NCBI RefSeq assembly: GCF_008642295.1
Contig: NZ_CP029190.1
Coordinates: 868,001-932,000 of the forward strand
Source: Streptomyces venezuelae
GTDB lineage: Bacteria > Actinomycetota > Actinomycetes > Streptomycetales > Streptomycetaceae
Reading direction: 5' to 3'
DNA length: 64,000 nucleotides
The notes beneath the pieces were generated by a model. The model was not told where the DNA came from, did not search any database, and saw only the letters and a list, made by a program, of their open reading frames with translations. Shown in pieces: positions 17,600 to 29,390 of this stretch; position 1 is the stretch's first letter; each line of letters starts with the position of its first letter. Both the position numbers and the translations under genes were made by a program.

Positions 17600-19090
17600 C
17601 TACCAGTTCGCCGGGGCGTAGTCCTTGAGGAAGACGCTGTGGAGGTCCTCGCCGGCTTCGCCGCGGACGATCGGGTCGTAGACCCGGGCCGCGCCGTCGA
17701 CCAGGTCCAGGGGGGCGTGGAAGCCCTCCTCGGCCAAGCGCAGCTTGTCGAAGTGCGGGCGCTCGTCGGTGATCCAGCCGGTGTCGACCGAGGTCATGAG
17801 GATGCCGTCGGTCTGGAACATCTCCTGGCCGCTGGTCCGGGTCACCATGTTCATCGCGGCCTTGGCGGCGTTGGTGTTGGGGTGGCCCGCGCCCTTGTAG
17901 CCGCGGCTGAACACACCCTCCATCGCCGAGACGTTGACGACGTACGCCCGCCCGCTGGACGCCTTCCGGGCGGCCTCGGCCATCGCCGGCCGCAGCGCGC
18001 TGATCAGGATGAACGGCGAGGTGTAGTTGCACAGCTGGGTTTCGAGCAGCTCCACCGGGGAGATCTGGTCGATGGTCTGCACCCAGGTGTTGGTGTCGAC
18101 GAAGTCCGGGAGCAGGCCGCCCGCGTCGATGGCGGTGCCGTCGAGGTGCCGTTCGATGCTGGCGTTGCCCGCGACCAGGGCGAGGTCGGCGACCTTCTGG
18201 GCCTCCAGCCCGCTCGTGCCCAGCGGAAGCGCCGCCAGACCGTCGACCGCACCGGAGTTGAAGGCGCCGATGACGTGGTGGGCGGGGAGCTCGCCGGCCG
18301 GCAGCGGGGCGCTCTCCCCGTCGACCAGCGCGGCGTACGCGGTGGGCAGGCGGCGCACGGTCTGCGTCGCGTTGTTGATGAGGATGTCCAGCGGGCCGGC
18401 CTCGGCCACCTGGTCGGCGAGCGCCACGGCCTGCGCCGGGTCGCGCAGGTCGATGCCGACGACCTCCAGGCGGTGCATCCAGTCCGCCGAGTCCTCCATC
18501 GCCTTGAAGCGGCGGATGGCGTCCTTGGGGAAGCGGGTGGTGATCGTGGTGTGGGCGCCGTCGCGCAGCAGCCGCAGCGCGATGTACATGCCGATCTTGG
18601 CCCGGCCGCCGGTGAGCAGCGCGCGCTTGCCGGAGAGGTCGGCGCGGGCCTCGCGCTTGGTGCGGTTCTCGGCGGCGCACGGCTGGCAGAGCTGGTGGTA
18701 GAAGTAGTCGACCTCGACGTACCGCGTCTTGCAGACGTAGCAGGAGCGCGGGCGCTGGAGTATTCCGGCGATCCGGCCGGCCTCCGTGACGGAGGAGGGC
18801 AGGATGCCCTCGGTCTCGTCGTCGATGCGCTGCGCGGAGCCGGTGGCGGTGGCCTCGGTGACGGCCCTGTCGTTGGCGGTCTTGGCGGCGCGGCGCTCCT
18901 GGCGGCGGCGCTGCTTGACCGTGCGGTAGACGCCGGCGGTGGCCCGGCGGACGGTGATCGCGTCGGGGTGGTCGACGTCGATGGTGTCGAGCTCCGCGAG
19001 CACGCTGAGGCAGAGCGCCAGCCGCTCGGGGTCGATGCCCGGCCCGTACGCCTGGATGTCTTCGGTCTCGGTCGCCTCGGTCGCCGTCAT
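17600..19090 (-). CDS. SDR-family protein with N-terminal extension and zinc-like Cys cluster
   Basis: A 496-residue protein. Residues 1-130 are helical and charged (KQRRRQERRAAKTANDRAV). A CYVCKTRYVEVDYFYHQLCQPC cluster at about 140-165 has two Cys-x2-Cys pairs that could bind zinc; then comes an SDR fold from about residue 178 with TGGRAKIGMYIA and NNATQT. The normal catalytic Tyr-x3-Lys position reads T-N-A-A-K (in NTNAAKAAMNM), so the Tyr is missing and classical oxidoreductase activity is doubtful. The ATG at 19090 was preferred to upstream frame because the extra residues look non-coding. It is divergent from the DMT transporter gene, with near-repeated GAGTACTC/GAATACTC words between them. 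Confidence 0.82.
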   Translation of the reverse strand: MTATEATETEDIQAYGPGIDPERLALCLSVLAELDTIDVDHPDAITVRRATAGVYRTVKQRRRQERRAAKTANDRAVTEATATGSAQRIDDETEGILPSSVTEAGRIAGILQRPRSCYVCKTRYVEVDYFYHQLCQPCAAENRTKREARADLSGKRALLTGGRAKIGMYIALRLLRDGAHTTITTRFPKDAIRRFKAMEDSADWMHRLEVVGIDLRDPAQAVALADQVAEAGPLDILINNATQTVRRLPTAYAALVDGESAPLPAGELPAHHVIGAFNSGAVDGLAALPLGTSGLEAQKVADLALVAGNASIERHLDGTAIDAGGLLPDFVDTNTWVQTIDQISPVELLETQLCNYTSPFILISALRPAMAEAARKASSGRAYVVNVSAMEGVFSRGYKGAGHPNTNAAKAAMNMVTRTSGQEMFQTDGILMTSVDTGWITDERPHFDKLRLAEEGFHAPLDLVDGAARVYDPIVRGEAGEDLHSVFLKDYAPANW

Positions 19091-19313
19091 GCCCGCTGCC
19101 GTTCCTCGATCACTCGTGTCCTGCGGAAGTCCCCAAAAGGGGAACTGTACGGATCCGGCCGGTCCGGGTCCAAACCCTTTGCCCGACCGCCACGTTCGGT
19201 GCACGCACGACCACGGCGAGTGAGAGGAGTACTCGCCTACTACGACCGGAGTATGAGCGATCTTCTACCAGAGATTGAGGAATACTCGATCAGTACCCCG
19301 CATTCTGAAACAC

Positions 19314-21808
<2,495 letters not shown>

Positions 21809-22000
21809 TCAGCTCCAGGGCCCGGGCTGCGGGACGGGCGCGGGCCCCGGAGGTGGGGGGATCGGATCAGGCTCCGGGAACGGCCCGGGGGTGGGCGGCA
21901 CCGGCCGCGGCACCGGGTCCGGGACGGGCGGCGGCGCCGGATCGGGCGGGGGCTCGGTCAGGGCCGGGGCGATCCGCCGCTGATCCAGATTTCTGGTCAT
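21809..22000 (-). CDS. Small proline-rich protein, 63 residues
   Basis: ATG behind GGGAAGGTGGGG, so translation signals are good. The product opens MTRNLDQRRIAPALTEPPPD and the remaining 43 residues are mostly Pro with Asp/Glu, Val and Gly (PDPVPRP, FPEPDPIPPP), giving an extended acidic polyproline tail. No signal peptide. It is 62 bp downstream of panD on the same strand. I do not recognise it; the low-complexity tail makes chance coding possible, but the start signals and the ordered N-terminus argue for a real gene. Confidence 0.5.
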   Translation of the reverse strand: MTRNLDQRRIAPALTEPPPDPAPPPVPDPVPRPVPPTPGPFPEPDPIPPPPGPAPVPQPGPWS

Positions 22001-22062
22001 ACACCCCACCTTCCCTTGGTTCCGGATGGTATGCCCGTCCGGTTCACCCAAGGGGGCGGGGG

Positions 22063-22482
22063 TCAGCGTGCGACCGCCTGCGGGCTGCGGAGCTGGTCCG
22101 TGCCCGGCACCGGGGCCGAGGGGTCCGCGCCCAGCTCGATGATCCGGTTGCCCCCGTCCACGTGCACCACCCGCGGCTTCAGCACCCGCGCCTCGGCGTC
22201 CTCGACCTGCGCGTAGCTGATGAGGATGACGAGGTCCCCGGGGTGCACCAGGTGGGCGGCGGCCCCGTTGATCCCGATCACCCCGGAGCCTCGCTCGCCC
22301 TCGATGACGTAGGTCTCCAGCCGGGCCCCGTTGTCGATGTCGACGATGTGCACGAGCTCCCCGGGCAGCAGATCGGCCGCCTCCATGAGATCGGCATCGA
22401 CGGTCACGGAACCGACGTAGTGCAGGTCGGCCTGAGTGACGGTGGCCCGATGGATCTTGGACTTGAACATGGTGCGCAGCAA
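22063..22482 (-). CDS. panD: Aspartate 1-decarboxylase proenzyme
   Basis: This makes beta-alanine from L-aspartate for pantothenate and coenzyme A. The 139-residue product has the family start [20 protein letters not shown] and the self-cleavage site YVGSVTVD, where Gly24-Ser25 is cut to form the pyruvoyl cofactor. [16 protein letters not shown] is also typical. Translation starts at TTG (22482), placed 7 bases after TAGGAG; an internal ATG at 22470 would remove four residues. The first 24 bases of the gene and its leader are copied at 31151-31240. Confidence 0.95.
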   Translation of the reverse strand: MLRTMFKSKIHRATVTQADLHYVGSVTVDADLMEAADLLPGELVHIVDIDNGARLETYVIEGERGSGVIGINGAAAHLVHPGDLVILISYAQVEDAEARVLKPRVVHVDGGNRIIELGADPSAPVPGTDQLRSPQAVAR

Positions 22483-22548
22483 TGTGAGCTCCTAGAAGAC
22501 GGCTCCCTGCCAGCTTTATGCAGGTCAAGGGCGTCCTGCACTCTACAC
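22459..22548. repeat. Direct repeat, copy 1 (panD start and leader)
   Basis: 90 bp matching 31151-31240 at 88 of 90 positions in the same orientation; the only difference is TC versus CT inside GCG-NN-CTGC. It covers the first eight codons of panD, its ribosome site and leader, including the small inverted repeat CCTGC...GCAGG. A further homologous block of lower identity follows (about 22547-22613 versus 31332-31410). Confidence 0.9.
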
Positions 22549-22734
22549 ACTGCCGGCCAGGCGTCGCATCGGACAGTCACTTCGGAATGCGGGGGGACCG
22601 ATGTCGACTTTCCGCCCAGGTGAGCCAGGCGGCGACCCTCTGACAGGGGTGGTTCCACAGTGCAGCGGGACGCTTCAGGCTCAGTACGACCGGGCCGAGC
22701 GGGGCACTCCCCCTCACTGACACGGGATGTCCGG

Positions 22735-22878
22735 CCGTGCGCGCGGGCGCCGAAGGCCGTCGCTGCGCCGTAGCTGGCGCGCCAGGACATGTTGTGGTCG
22801 GCGAGGATCGCGGTCAGGGGTGCGAAGACGGTCGAGGCGAGTCTGCCGGCGAGGGTGACGATGCCGATGGTGAGGGCG
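22735..22878 (-). pseudogene. Fragment of a major-facilitator transporter
   Basis: About 48 codons on the minus strand read ALTIGIVTLAGRLASTVFAP, then LTAILADHNMSWRASYGAAT. This resembles one helix-loop-helix of an MFS transporter, where a loop D/E and GWR/SWRxxY words are common. There is no start, the frame dissolves into noise at both ends, and the next gene starts 22 bp away, so it is a relic left by a rearrangement. Confidence 0.5.
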
Positions 22879-22900
22879 CGGCGAAGGCGGCGAGCCGTCG

Positions 22901-25543
22901 TCAGCGCACTCTGCTGGTCGGCGACGCCGGCTCCACGCCGTTGCGCCGGGCGTACCGCCCCGCTTCCGACCGGTTGTTCACGCCGAGCTTTCGCAACACG
23001 GCGGCGACGTGGTGCTCGACCGTGCGGCGTGACAGGAACAACACGTCGGCGATCTCGGCGTTGCGGAGTCCGTCGGCCAGGAGGGCGAGCACCTCCTGTT
23101 CCCGGGCGCTGAGCCCGTCGGGGCCGGCGGTGCGGGACGGGCGTCTGGGGATGTCGCGTGCGCCGAGCCGACGCAGGCGGCGGGCGGTGATGTCGCGCAT
23201 CGGCCGTGCGCCCAAGCGGTCGAAGATAGCGAGTGCCTCCCGCAGCATCCCCTCGTCCGTGGTGTCGGCGAGGGCGAGCGCGGCTTCGTAGGGGCATCCG
23301 GTCTCCTCCCAGCGTCCGGCCGCTTCCCGGGAGCGGCCGGACAACTGGAGCCGGTAGGGCTCGGCGGCCCGGCCCGGGACGGCGGCGGGTCCGTCGGCCC
23401 GCGCGAGCCAGTAGGCCAGCTCGCCGAGGAGCCACGGTTCGCCCTGGGTTGTGGCAGCGGCCAGGGCCGGGGTCACGAGTGTGCGTGCCTGGTCCAGGTC
23501 ACCGGCGTACGTCCCGGCCTCGGCCAGCGCCGGTGTGGAGCCGATGATCCAGTCGACGACCGGCTCTGCCGTGACCATGACCGAGTGGACCCTGGCCAGC
23601 AGCGGGCGGGCGTCGGGGTCGCCACGGCGCGCCCGCAGCCGGCCCAGCACCACCATGGCGATCATCCGGCGCCCGTCGTCGACCCCCGCCGTGCGCAGCA
23701 CCTCCGAGGCGAGCGCTTCGGCGTCGTCCCACCGTCCCTGGTCGAGCAGTGCCCTCGACCGGAACGCGCGCAGCCACTGGCGCCAGACCTCCTGCCCGTG
23801 ATCGTCGGTGAAGGAGAGGGCCTCCTCGTACCAGCGGTCGGCCTGCCGGTACCAGCGGCGCGTCACGCAGATCAGCTGGAGCCAGAAGTAGGCGAGACCG
23901 GCCTGGTCTTCCACCGATGCGCCCCGCGCCAGCCGTACGCTCTCCGCGATCAGGTCGAGTCCGGCCGGGTCGCCGTCCTGAGCGCGGCCGATGCCGATCG
24001 ACAGGAGTGCGAGTGCCCGTTCCTGCGGTTCCGAGCCCTCGCCGGCAGCAGCCAGGAGCCGCTCGCCCCAGGCCACCGCGTCGGCGTTGCGGAACGCCAT
24101 GGCGGACAGCTTCGCGCGGATGGCGCAGGCGAGTGCGTATTCGGGCCCTGGCGGTTGCGTCGCCAGCAGCGCGAGGGCCTCGTCGCAGGCCTTCTCCCCG
24201 AGCGGGATCTCCCGGGCCAGGTGGGCCGCCGTGATCGCCAGTCCGACCAGGGCCCCGCCCCGCCGTCGGTCGTCGCCGACCGCCCGCCATGCGTCGACGG
24301 CTTCCTGCCGGGCCCGCAGGGCGTCGTCGAGGTCATCGGCGAGATGGCATTGCCGGCCGAGTTCCTCCAGGAGCCCCGCCCGGGCGGCGTCCGGCTCGTC
24401 GCCGAGCGCGGCGAGTGCGTGGCGGAGGTGGTCCGCCGCCTCCGTGTGGGCCCCCAGTCTGGAGGCCCTCTCCGCCGCCAGGGGGGCGTAGGCGAGGACG
24501 GCGGCCCGGTCGTCGGCCCGCTGCGCGTGATCGGCGAGCCGCGCGGGCTCCACTTCACCCGGCGGTCTCGCACCGAGCACGGCCAGTGCCTGCCGGTGCA
24601 GGGCTGCCGCGCGTCCCGGCGGGATCGCCTCCAGGACGGCGACCCGGACCAGCTCGTGCCGGAACGCGACCGTGCCGTCGACGGCGGTGACCAGCCCGCG
24701 GTCCATGCACGCGTCGAGGTCGTCGGCTGCCCGGCCCGAGACGGCCTCCACCAGCCATGGCGCCGCCCGCGTCCCGAGACAGGCGAGTGCGTCGAGAGCC
24801 TCGCGCGCACCCAGTTCCAGACGGGCGGCGCGGGCGAGGACCGCGTCCCGGACCGTCGGGGGAACGGTGGCCCGGCCGTCAGCGAGGACCTCGGTCACGA
24901 AGAACGCGTTGCCTCCCGTGCGGCGGTGCAGCTCGCCCGGGTCGATGCCGGTTCCCGCGGCGAGACGGGTCACGGCCGCCTCGGAGAGCATCGGTACGGT
25001 CAGCCGGCGCACCACGGGAAGCGCCGCCAGGTCCCCGGCCAGGACGCGCAACGGGTGGCGTGCCCCCACCTCGTCCTGCCGGTAGACCACGACGATCATG
25101 GCGGGACGCGCCTCGATGCGGCGGCCCAGGAAACGCAGCAGGTCGAACGTGGCCTCGTCGGCCCAGTGCGCGTCGTCCAGCAGCACCAGGGCCGGTTCAC
25201 CACCGCTGCGCAATTCGTCGAGCATCAGGCGGCGCACCGCCGCCGGCTCCGCCTCGCCGGTGAGCTGACGGCGCAGCGGTGCCGACACGCCGAGTGCCAT
25301 ATCGCGGAGGGGACCGAGCGGAAGCGGCGTGGTGAGCGGTTCGCAGCCGCCACGGAGGAGGCGCACGCTGCCCAGCGTCCGGGCGAACTCCTCGATCAGC
25401 GCGGTCTTGCCCGAACCCGCCTCACCACCGACGAGAACGAGCCGTCCGGTGCCGTCGCGCGCCTCCCGCCACCAGCGGGTCAGCGACGCGAGCTCGCCGT
25501 CCCGCTCCAAGAGCGTGCAGGGGCCGACCGTCACCTTGCCCAT
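22901..25543 (-). CDS. LuxR-family regulator with AAA ATPase domain (LAL/MalT type)
   Basis: An 880-residue transcription regulator. An AAA/NACHT-like ATPase (residues 1-250) carries Walker A GGEAGSGKTA and Walker B LVLLDDAHWADE; a long TPR-like helical region fills the middle; a LuxR helix-turn-helix ends it (LSAREQEVLALLADGLRNAE ... FLSRRTVEHHVAAVLRKLGV). Such LALs activate catabolic or secondary-metabolite genes in response to small ligands. It is divergent from the FAD monooxygenase, with 112 bp between them, so the monooxygenase block is the likely target. The ATG at 25543 fits the P-loop spacing; longer starts would add a non-coding-looking N-terminus. Confidence 0.9.
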   Translation of the reverse strand: MGKVTVGPCTLLERDGELASLTRWWREARDGTGRLVLVGGEAGSGKTALIEEFARTLGSVRLLRGGCEPLTTPLPLGPLRDMALGVSAPLRRQLTGEAEPAAVRRLMLDELRSGGEPALVLLDDAHWADEATFDLLRFLGRRIEARPAMIVVVYRQDEVGARHPLRVLAGDLAALPVVRRLTVPMLSEAAVTRLAAGTGIDPGELHRRTGGNAFFVTEVLADGRATVPPTVRDAVLARAARLELGAREALDALACLGTRAAPWLVEAVSGRAADDLDACMDRGLVTAVDGTVAFRHELVRVAVLEAIPPGRAAALHRQALAVLGARPPGEVEPARLADHAQRADDRAAVLAYAPLAAERASRLGAHTEAADHLRHALAALGDEPDAARAGLLEELGRQCHLADDLDDALRARQEAVDAWRAVGDDRRRGGALVGLAITAAHLAREIPLGEKACDEALALLATQPPGPEYALACAIRAKLSAMAFRNADAVAWGERLLAAAGEGSEPQERALALLSIGIGRAQDGDPAGLDLIAESVRLARGASVEDQAGLAYFWLQLICVTRRWYRQADRWYEEALSFTDDHGQEVWRQWLRAFRSRALLDQGRWDDAEALASEVLRTAGVDDGRRMIAMVVLGRLRARRGDPDARPLLARVHSVMVTAEPVVDWIIGSTPALAEAGTYAGDLDQARTLVTPALAAATTQGEPWLLGELAYWLARADGPAAVPGRAAEPYRLQLSGRSREAAGRWEETGCPYEAALALADTTDEGMLREALAIFDRLGARPMRDITARRLRRLGARDIPRRPSRTAGPDGLSAREQEVLALLADGLRNAEIADVLFLSRRTVEHHVAAVLRKLGVNNRSEAGRYARRNGVEPASPTSRVR

Positions 25544-25655
25544 GGTAGGCAGGCCACGTCCACAAGGTTGGGTATCCACCACCGATGTCCGCGGCAGGAG
25601 GGCCTGCGCATGCTGCCCATGAGCAGAGGAACGGGGCACGCCGAAGGGAACGGCC

Positions 25656-26948
25656 ATGGACTACGACGTGATCATTGTCGGCGCGAGCATCGCCGGCTGC
25701 ACGGCTGCCACGGCATACGGCCGGGCCGGCCTGCGGGTGGCACTCGTCGAACGGCAGCGCAACCCGCAGGCGCACAAGACGCTGTGCGGGCACTTCGTGC
25801 TCGGCGGCACGCACGACGTCCTGCAGAGGCTGGGCTTCTGGCAGCCGATGGTCGCCCGGGGCGCGGCCGTGACGACCGGGCTCGGCATGTGGACGGAGCA
25901 CGGCTGGATCGTGCCCCGGCATGACGGAGCGGTTCCGCCGGCGATCAGCCTGCGCCGGAGCAAGCTGGACCCGCTACTGCGGGAGATCGCCGGTGCCACC
26001 CCCGGCGTGGAGCTCATGCTGGGACACCGTGTCGTCGACCTCGTACGGGACGACGCCGACAACATCCGGGGAGTGGTCACGCGGAACGGCGGGACAGGCT
26101 CCACCGAGCTGCGCGCCCGACTGGTGGTCGGTGCCGACGGCCACCACTCGACGGTCGCCCGGCTCGCGGAGGTCCCGGAGAACCGCGCCCCGAACGAGCG
26201 CTTCCTGTTCTGGACCTACTACGAGGGCGCGACGATGAACGGCCCTGGCGACGGCCAGGTCTGGCCCCTGGGCCGGGACGTGGCCGTGTGCATCCGCGTG
26301 GACAGCGGGCTCACCCAGGTCGGGGTCTTCCCGGCGAAGGACCGGCTGCCCGAGTTCACTGCGGAACGGGATGCCGCGTACGACCGGTTCGTCGCACGTC
26401 TGCCGGACGGACCTTCGCTCGCAGGGGCACGACGGGTGTCCCACCTCATCGGAACCACCGACTACCCGTGCATACGCCGGAACCCCGTACCGCGGCCGGG
26501 CCTGGCCCTGATCGGTGATGCCGCCACCGCCTCGGATCCGGTTCCGGCAGTGGGGTGCGGCTGGGCGTTCCGTAGCGCCGTGTGGCTGGCCGACGCGACC
26601 GCCGCGCCCTTGGCCCAGGGCCGGGACCTGCGGCAGTCGCTGCGCGGCTACCGCAGGTCCCACCGGTTCATCGACGCGTACGACGCGCTGGGGCGGCGGG
26701 AGGCGCTCGCCGGGCCGCCGAATCCGCTCCAGCGGGCCATCCGCACGGCAGCCGTGTCCGACCGCGACATCTCCCGCCGGCTCGCGCTGTTCGCGATGCG
26801 GGCAGAGTCCCCGTCCGTCCTTCTGAATCCCAAGGTCGTGATCCGCGCCTTCGCCGGATCACGGGGCCGGAGGTCGCGCAGCGGACTCACGGCCGCGTCC
26901 ACCCGGTACCCGGAGGGGCCCGGTGAGGGCGGCGGGCTCCCTTCGTGA
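25656..26948 (+). CDS. FAD-dependent monooxygenase / oxidoreductase
   Basis: A 430-residue flavoprotein of the aromatic-hydroxylase or geranylgeranyl-reductase-like group. The FAD-binding start is DVIIVGASIAGCTAA (GxSxxG variant). ARLVVGADGHHSTVARLA is the DG motif and PGLALIGDAATASDPVPAVG the GD motif that contacts FAD ribityl and phosphate. The substrate is unknown. No ribosome site better than GAAGGGAACGGCC precedes the ATG. It heads a short plus-strand series with the nitronate monooxygenase and cupin genes, so the three could act on one substrate, which is inference. Confidence 0.88.
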   Translation: MDYDVIIVGASIAGCTAATAYGRAGLRVALVERQRNPQAHKTLCGHFVLGGTHDVLQRLGFWQPMVARGAAVTTGLGMWTEHGWIVPRHDGAVPPAISLRRSKLDPLLREIAGATPGVELMLGHRVVDLVRDDADNIRGVVTRNGGTGSTELRARLVVGADGHHSTVARLAEVPENRAPNERFLFWTYYEGATMNGPGDGQVWPLGRDVAVCIRVDSGLTQVGVFPAKDRLPEFTAERDAAYDRFVARLPDGPSLAGARRVSHLIGTTDYPCIRRNPVPRPGLALIGDAATASDPVPAVGCGWAFRSAVWLADATAAPLAQGRDLRQSLRGYRRSHRFIDAYDALGRREALAGPPNPLQRAIRTAAVSDRDISRRLALFAMRAESPSVLLNPKVVIRAFAGSRGRRSRSGLTAASTRYPEGPGEGGGLPS

Positions 26949-27042
26949 GGTCCCGGACGGCGGCGTGCGGAATGATGGAACCGGGGAGCGCGTGTCATGG
27001 CCGCGCGACCGCAGGACTGCCACGGGACTGCCGGAGGTTCTG

Positions 27043-28014
27043 ATGCTGACCACTCCCGTATGCCGGCTTCTCGGCATCGACGCCCCTATCGTGTGCGCGG
27101 CCTTCGGCCCCTGGGACGAGGTCGATCTCGCAGCTGCGGTGTGCCGGGCGGGCGGTCTGGGCAGTCTGGGCACCGCGGTGCGGCCCTTGCCGGAGCTGAA
27201 GGACCAATGGGCTCGGCTGCGCCGGCTGACCGACCGGCCGTTCGCGATCAATCACACGAGCCGCCCGCTCGACGAGGAGGCGTTCCAGGCCACGATCGAG
27301 GAGGGGCCCGCAGCGATCTCGTTCCACCTGGCGGTGCCGCCCGATCTGATCGCCCGGGCCCACGACGCCGGCATTCTCTGGATCCAGCAGGTATCCAGCC
27401 GCCGTCAGGCCGAAGAGGCGCTGCGGGCGGGCGCCGATGTGGTCGTCGCCCAGGGCGGCGAAGCCGGCGGTCACGGAGGGGACGTCTCCACCATGGTGAT
27501 GGTCCCCGACGTCGTCGACATGGCGGGCGACGTACCCGTCCTCGCGGCCGGCGGGATCGGCGACGGGCGCGGCCTGGCCGCGGCGCTGGCACTGGGAGCG
27601 CAGGGTGTGCTGATGGGGACGCGCTTCCTCGCATCGGACGAGATGAAGGTGTCGCAGGCGTGGAAGAGCCGGCTCGTCGAGTCGGCGGCCTCTGACGCCG
27701 TGCGGGCCGTGGGCAGCGAGCGTATCCTGCCGCCGTTCAACCGCCCCGGCAGTGCCGGAGTGCCCCGTTGCCTGCGCACTCCCCTGGTGGACCTCCTGCG
27801 CGAGCACCCCGAGCAGGTGGACCCCGCGCAGACCGTGCCCCGCGTGATGGCCGCGATCCTCGCCGGCGGCGGGGACGAGTACCTGCCCTTCACCGGTCAG
27901 TCGACCGCCCTCGTGCACGAGATCCTGCCCGCCGCAGAGATCGTCCGGCGGACCGTACGGGAGGCCGAGGCAGCGCTGGCGGCGACAGCCCGCGCCATCG
28001 GCCCCGGGACATGA
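27043..28014 (+). CDS. Nitronate monooxygenase family flavoprotein
   Basis: A 323-residue FMN TIM barrel. Visible motifs are PIVCAAFGPWDEVDLAAAV at the N-terminus (the usual PMGG-like position), AQGGEAGGHGG (phosphate-loop and catalytic His region), VPVLAAGGIGDGRGLAAALA and GAQGVLMGTRFLAS. Members oxidise alkyl nitronates, but the family also includes enoyl-ACP reductases of the FabK type. CCGGAGG lies 5 bases before the ATG. It is 94 bp downstream of the FAD monooxygenase and in the same direction. Confidence 0.9.
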   Translation: MLTTPVCRLLGIDAPIVCAAFGPWDEVDLAAAVCRAGGLGSLGTAVRPLPELKDQWARLRRLTDRPFAINHTSRPLDEEAFQATIEEGPAAISFHLAVPPDLIARAHDAGILWIQQVSSRRQAEEALRAGADVVVAQGGEAGGHGGDVSTMVMVPDVVDMAGDVPVLAAGGIGDGRGLAAALALGAQGVLMGTRFLASDEMKVSQAWKSRLVESAASDAVRAVGSERILPPFNRPGSAGVPRCLRTPLVDLLREHPEQVDPAQTVPRVMAAILAGGGDEYLPFTGQSTALVHEILPAAEIVRRTVREAEAALAATARAIGPGT

Positions 28015-28114
28015 CCGCGCTGCCCCTGCGGGGTGCCCCCACCAGGCGCCTCCCCGGTCCCCGGGGCAATCTGGAAGTGGGCATGCTGCTCCACCCGAGA
28101 GAAGCGAGGCAGCC

Positions 28115-28477
28115 ATGACGGCGACGACACGGCAGGAGACACCGGTAGCGATCCAAGGCGGCGGAGTCGAACTCCGTACGCAGGAGGTCGGCGGGGACCT
28201 GTCCGTCGCTTTCGTGCGGCTTCCCCAGGGCGCCGACCTCCGGCCGGCGGTGAAGGGCCTGCCCGACGATCTCTGCCCGTGCCCTCACTGGGGGTACATG
28301 CTCAAGGGCCGTCTGAAGATGGTGACCAAGGACGGTGAAGAGGTCTACGAGGCCGGACAGGCGTTCTACTGGCCGGCCGGGCACGCGCCGGTAGCGCTCG
28401 AGGACTGCGAGTACGTGGACTTCTCCCCCACGGACGCCTTCACGTCCGTCATCGATCACATCACGTCGCAGGGTTGA
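28115..28477 (+). CDS. Small cupin-domain protein
   Basis: A 120-residue single-cupin protein. The region CPHWGYMLKGRLKMVTKDGE then AGQAFYWPAGHAPVAL matches cupin motifs 1 and 2, with His and Glu in positions that could hold a metal. Its role may be a small enzyme or ligand sensor within the same cluster as the monooxygenases. Its last 17 bp overlap the convergent methyltransferase gene. A GAAGCGAGG sequence precedes the ATG. Confidence 0.8.
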   Translation: MTATTRQETPVAIQGGGVELRTQEVGGDLSVAFVRLPQGADLRPAVKGLPDDLCPCPHWGYMLKGRLKMVTKDGEEVYEAGQAFYWPAGHAPVALEDCEYVDFSPTDAFTSVIDHITSQG

Positions 28478-29273
28478 CCGGGTTCCCTTCGCGGCCTCGT
28501 CGCCCCCGTGCTGCCCAGGCCCGGGCGTGGAGGAGGATCGAGCCGTCCACCGCCCGCGGCAGCGCCGCACGGAGCTGCTCGCGGAGTTCCGCACGGTGGC
28601 CCTCGGGAAGGCCTGCCAGGTAGGCGGGGGCCGGCCCCTGACCTCCCAGGAACGGTGTCCAGTAGTCGTCGAAGTCCGCGAACCGGGTCGGTACCCGGAT
28701 CTCGTCGACCTCCACGTCCTGGAGTCCCGCTCCGGCCAGGAGTTCGCCCAGCGGGCTGCGGGCGCACAGGGGGAACCTGACGGCCTCGTCCAGTGGCTTT
28801 GCCTGCCGGTCCAGGGTGACCGCGGCATCCCAGAAGGCGCGGATGGCCTCCATCCCGCCCTCTCCGTAGTCCCATACGTACACTCCGACCTGTCCCCCGG
28901 GGACGACGACCCTCGTCATCTCGGCGACCGCCCGTGCCGGGTGCGGGACGAAGTTGAGTACGAGGCCGCTCACCGCGACCGATGCCGTGGAGTCCGCGAA
29001 CGGCAGCTGCATCGCATCCGCCAGAACGAATTGCGCCCGCCGGTCGGCGATGTGCCCGCGGGCGTAGTCCACGTAGCCCTGCGAGGGGTCGGCGCCGATC
29101 ACGCCCACCGGGTCGGCGACCTCCAGGACCGCCCCGGTCACCGCCCCCGTGCCGCAACCGATGTCCCGCCAGGTCCCTCCCGCCGTGGCGCCCATCCACC
29201 GAACGAACCGGATGGCGACCAAGCGGCTCCATCGGCCGACATACGGCTCATACGCCTCACCAGTCGCCCACAT
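28461..29273 (-). CDS. SAM-dependent class I methyltransferase
   Basis: A 270-residue methyltransferase of the UbiE/Methyltransf_11 type. WRDIGCGTGAVTGAVLE is SAM motif I, VIGADPSQGYVDYARG motif II, and ADAMQLPFADSTASVAVSGL the acidic motif with LVLNFVPHPARAVAEMTRVV as the post-motif. Substrate not evident. The ATG at 29273 gives a short N-terminal cap as in relatives that begin YEPYVGRWSRLVA. It is convergent with the cupin gene. Confidence 0.85.
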   Translation of the reverse strand: MWATGEAYEPYVGRWSRLVAIRFVRWMGATAGGTWRDIGCGTGAVTGAVLEVADPVGVIGADPSQGYVDYARGHIADRRAQFVLADAMQLPFADSTASVAVSGLVLNFVPHPARAVAEMTRVVVPGGQVGVYVWDYGEGGMEAIRAFWDAAVTLDRQAKPLDEAVRFPLCARSPLGELLAGAGLQDVEVDEIRVPTRFADFDDYWTPFLGGQGPAPAYLAGLPEGHRAELREQLRAALPRAVDGSILLHARAWAARGRRGREGNPVNPAT

Positions 29274-29390
29274 CGGCCCACACCTCTCTCGGTACGCCTG
29301 CCCCCTGGAGATGATGCTGCGTCAAGGGCACTGGGGACGGGACCACCACACCGCCGGGGTGAAGTGCCCCGCGCCACCGGAGTGGGATGA

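Noticed and set aside
22404..23435. 343-codon minus-strand frame spanning panD leader and regulator end
   Set aside because: Only the about 48 codons at 22735-22878 look protein-like; the rest is out of frame with real genes.
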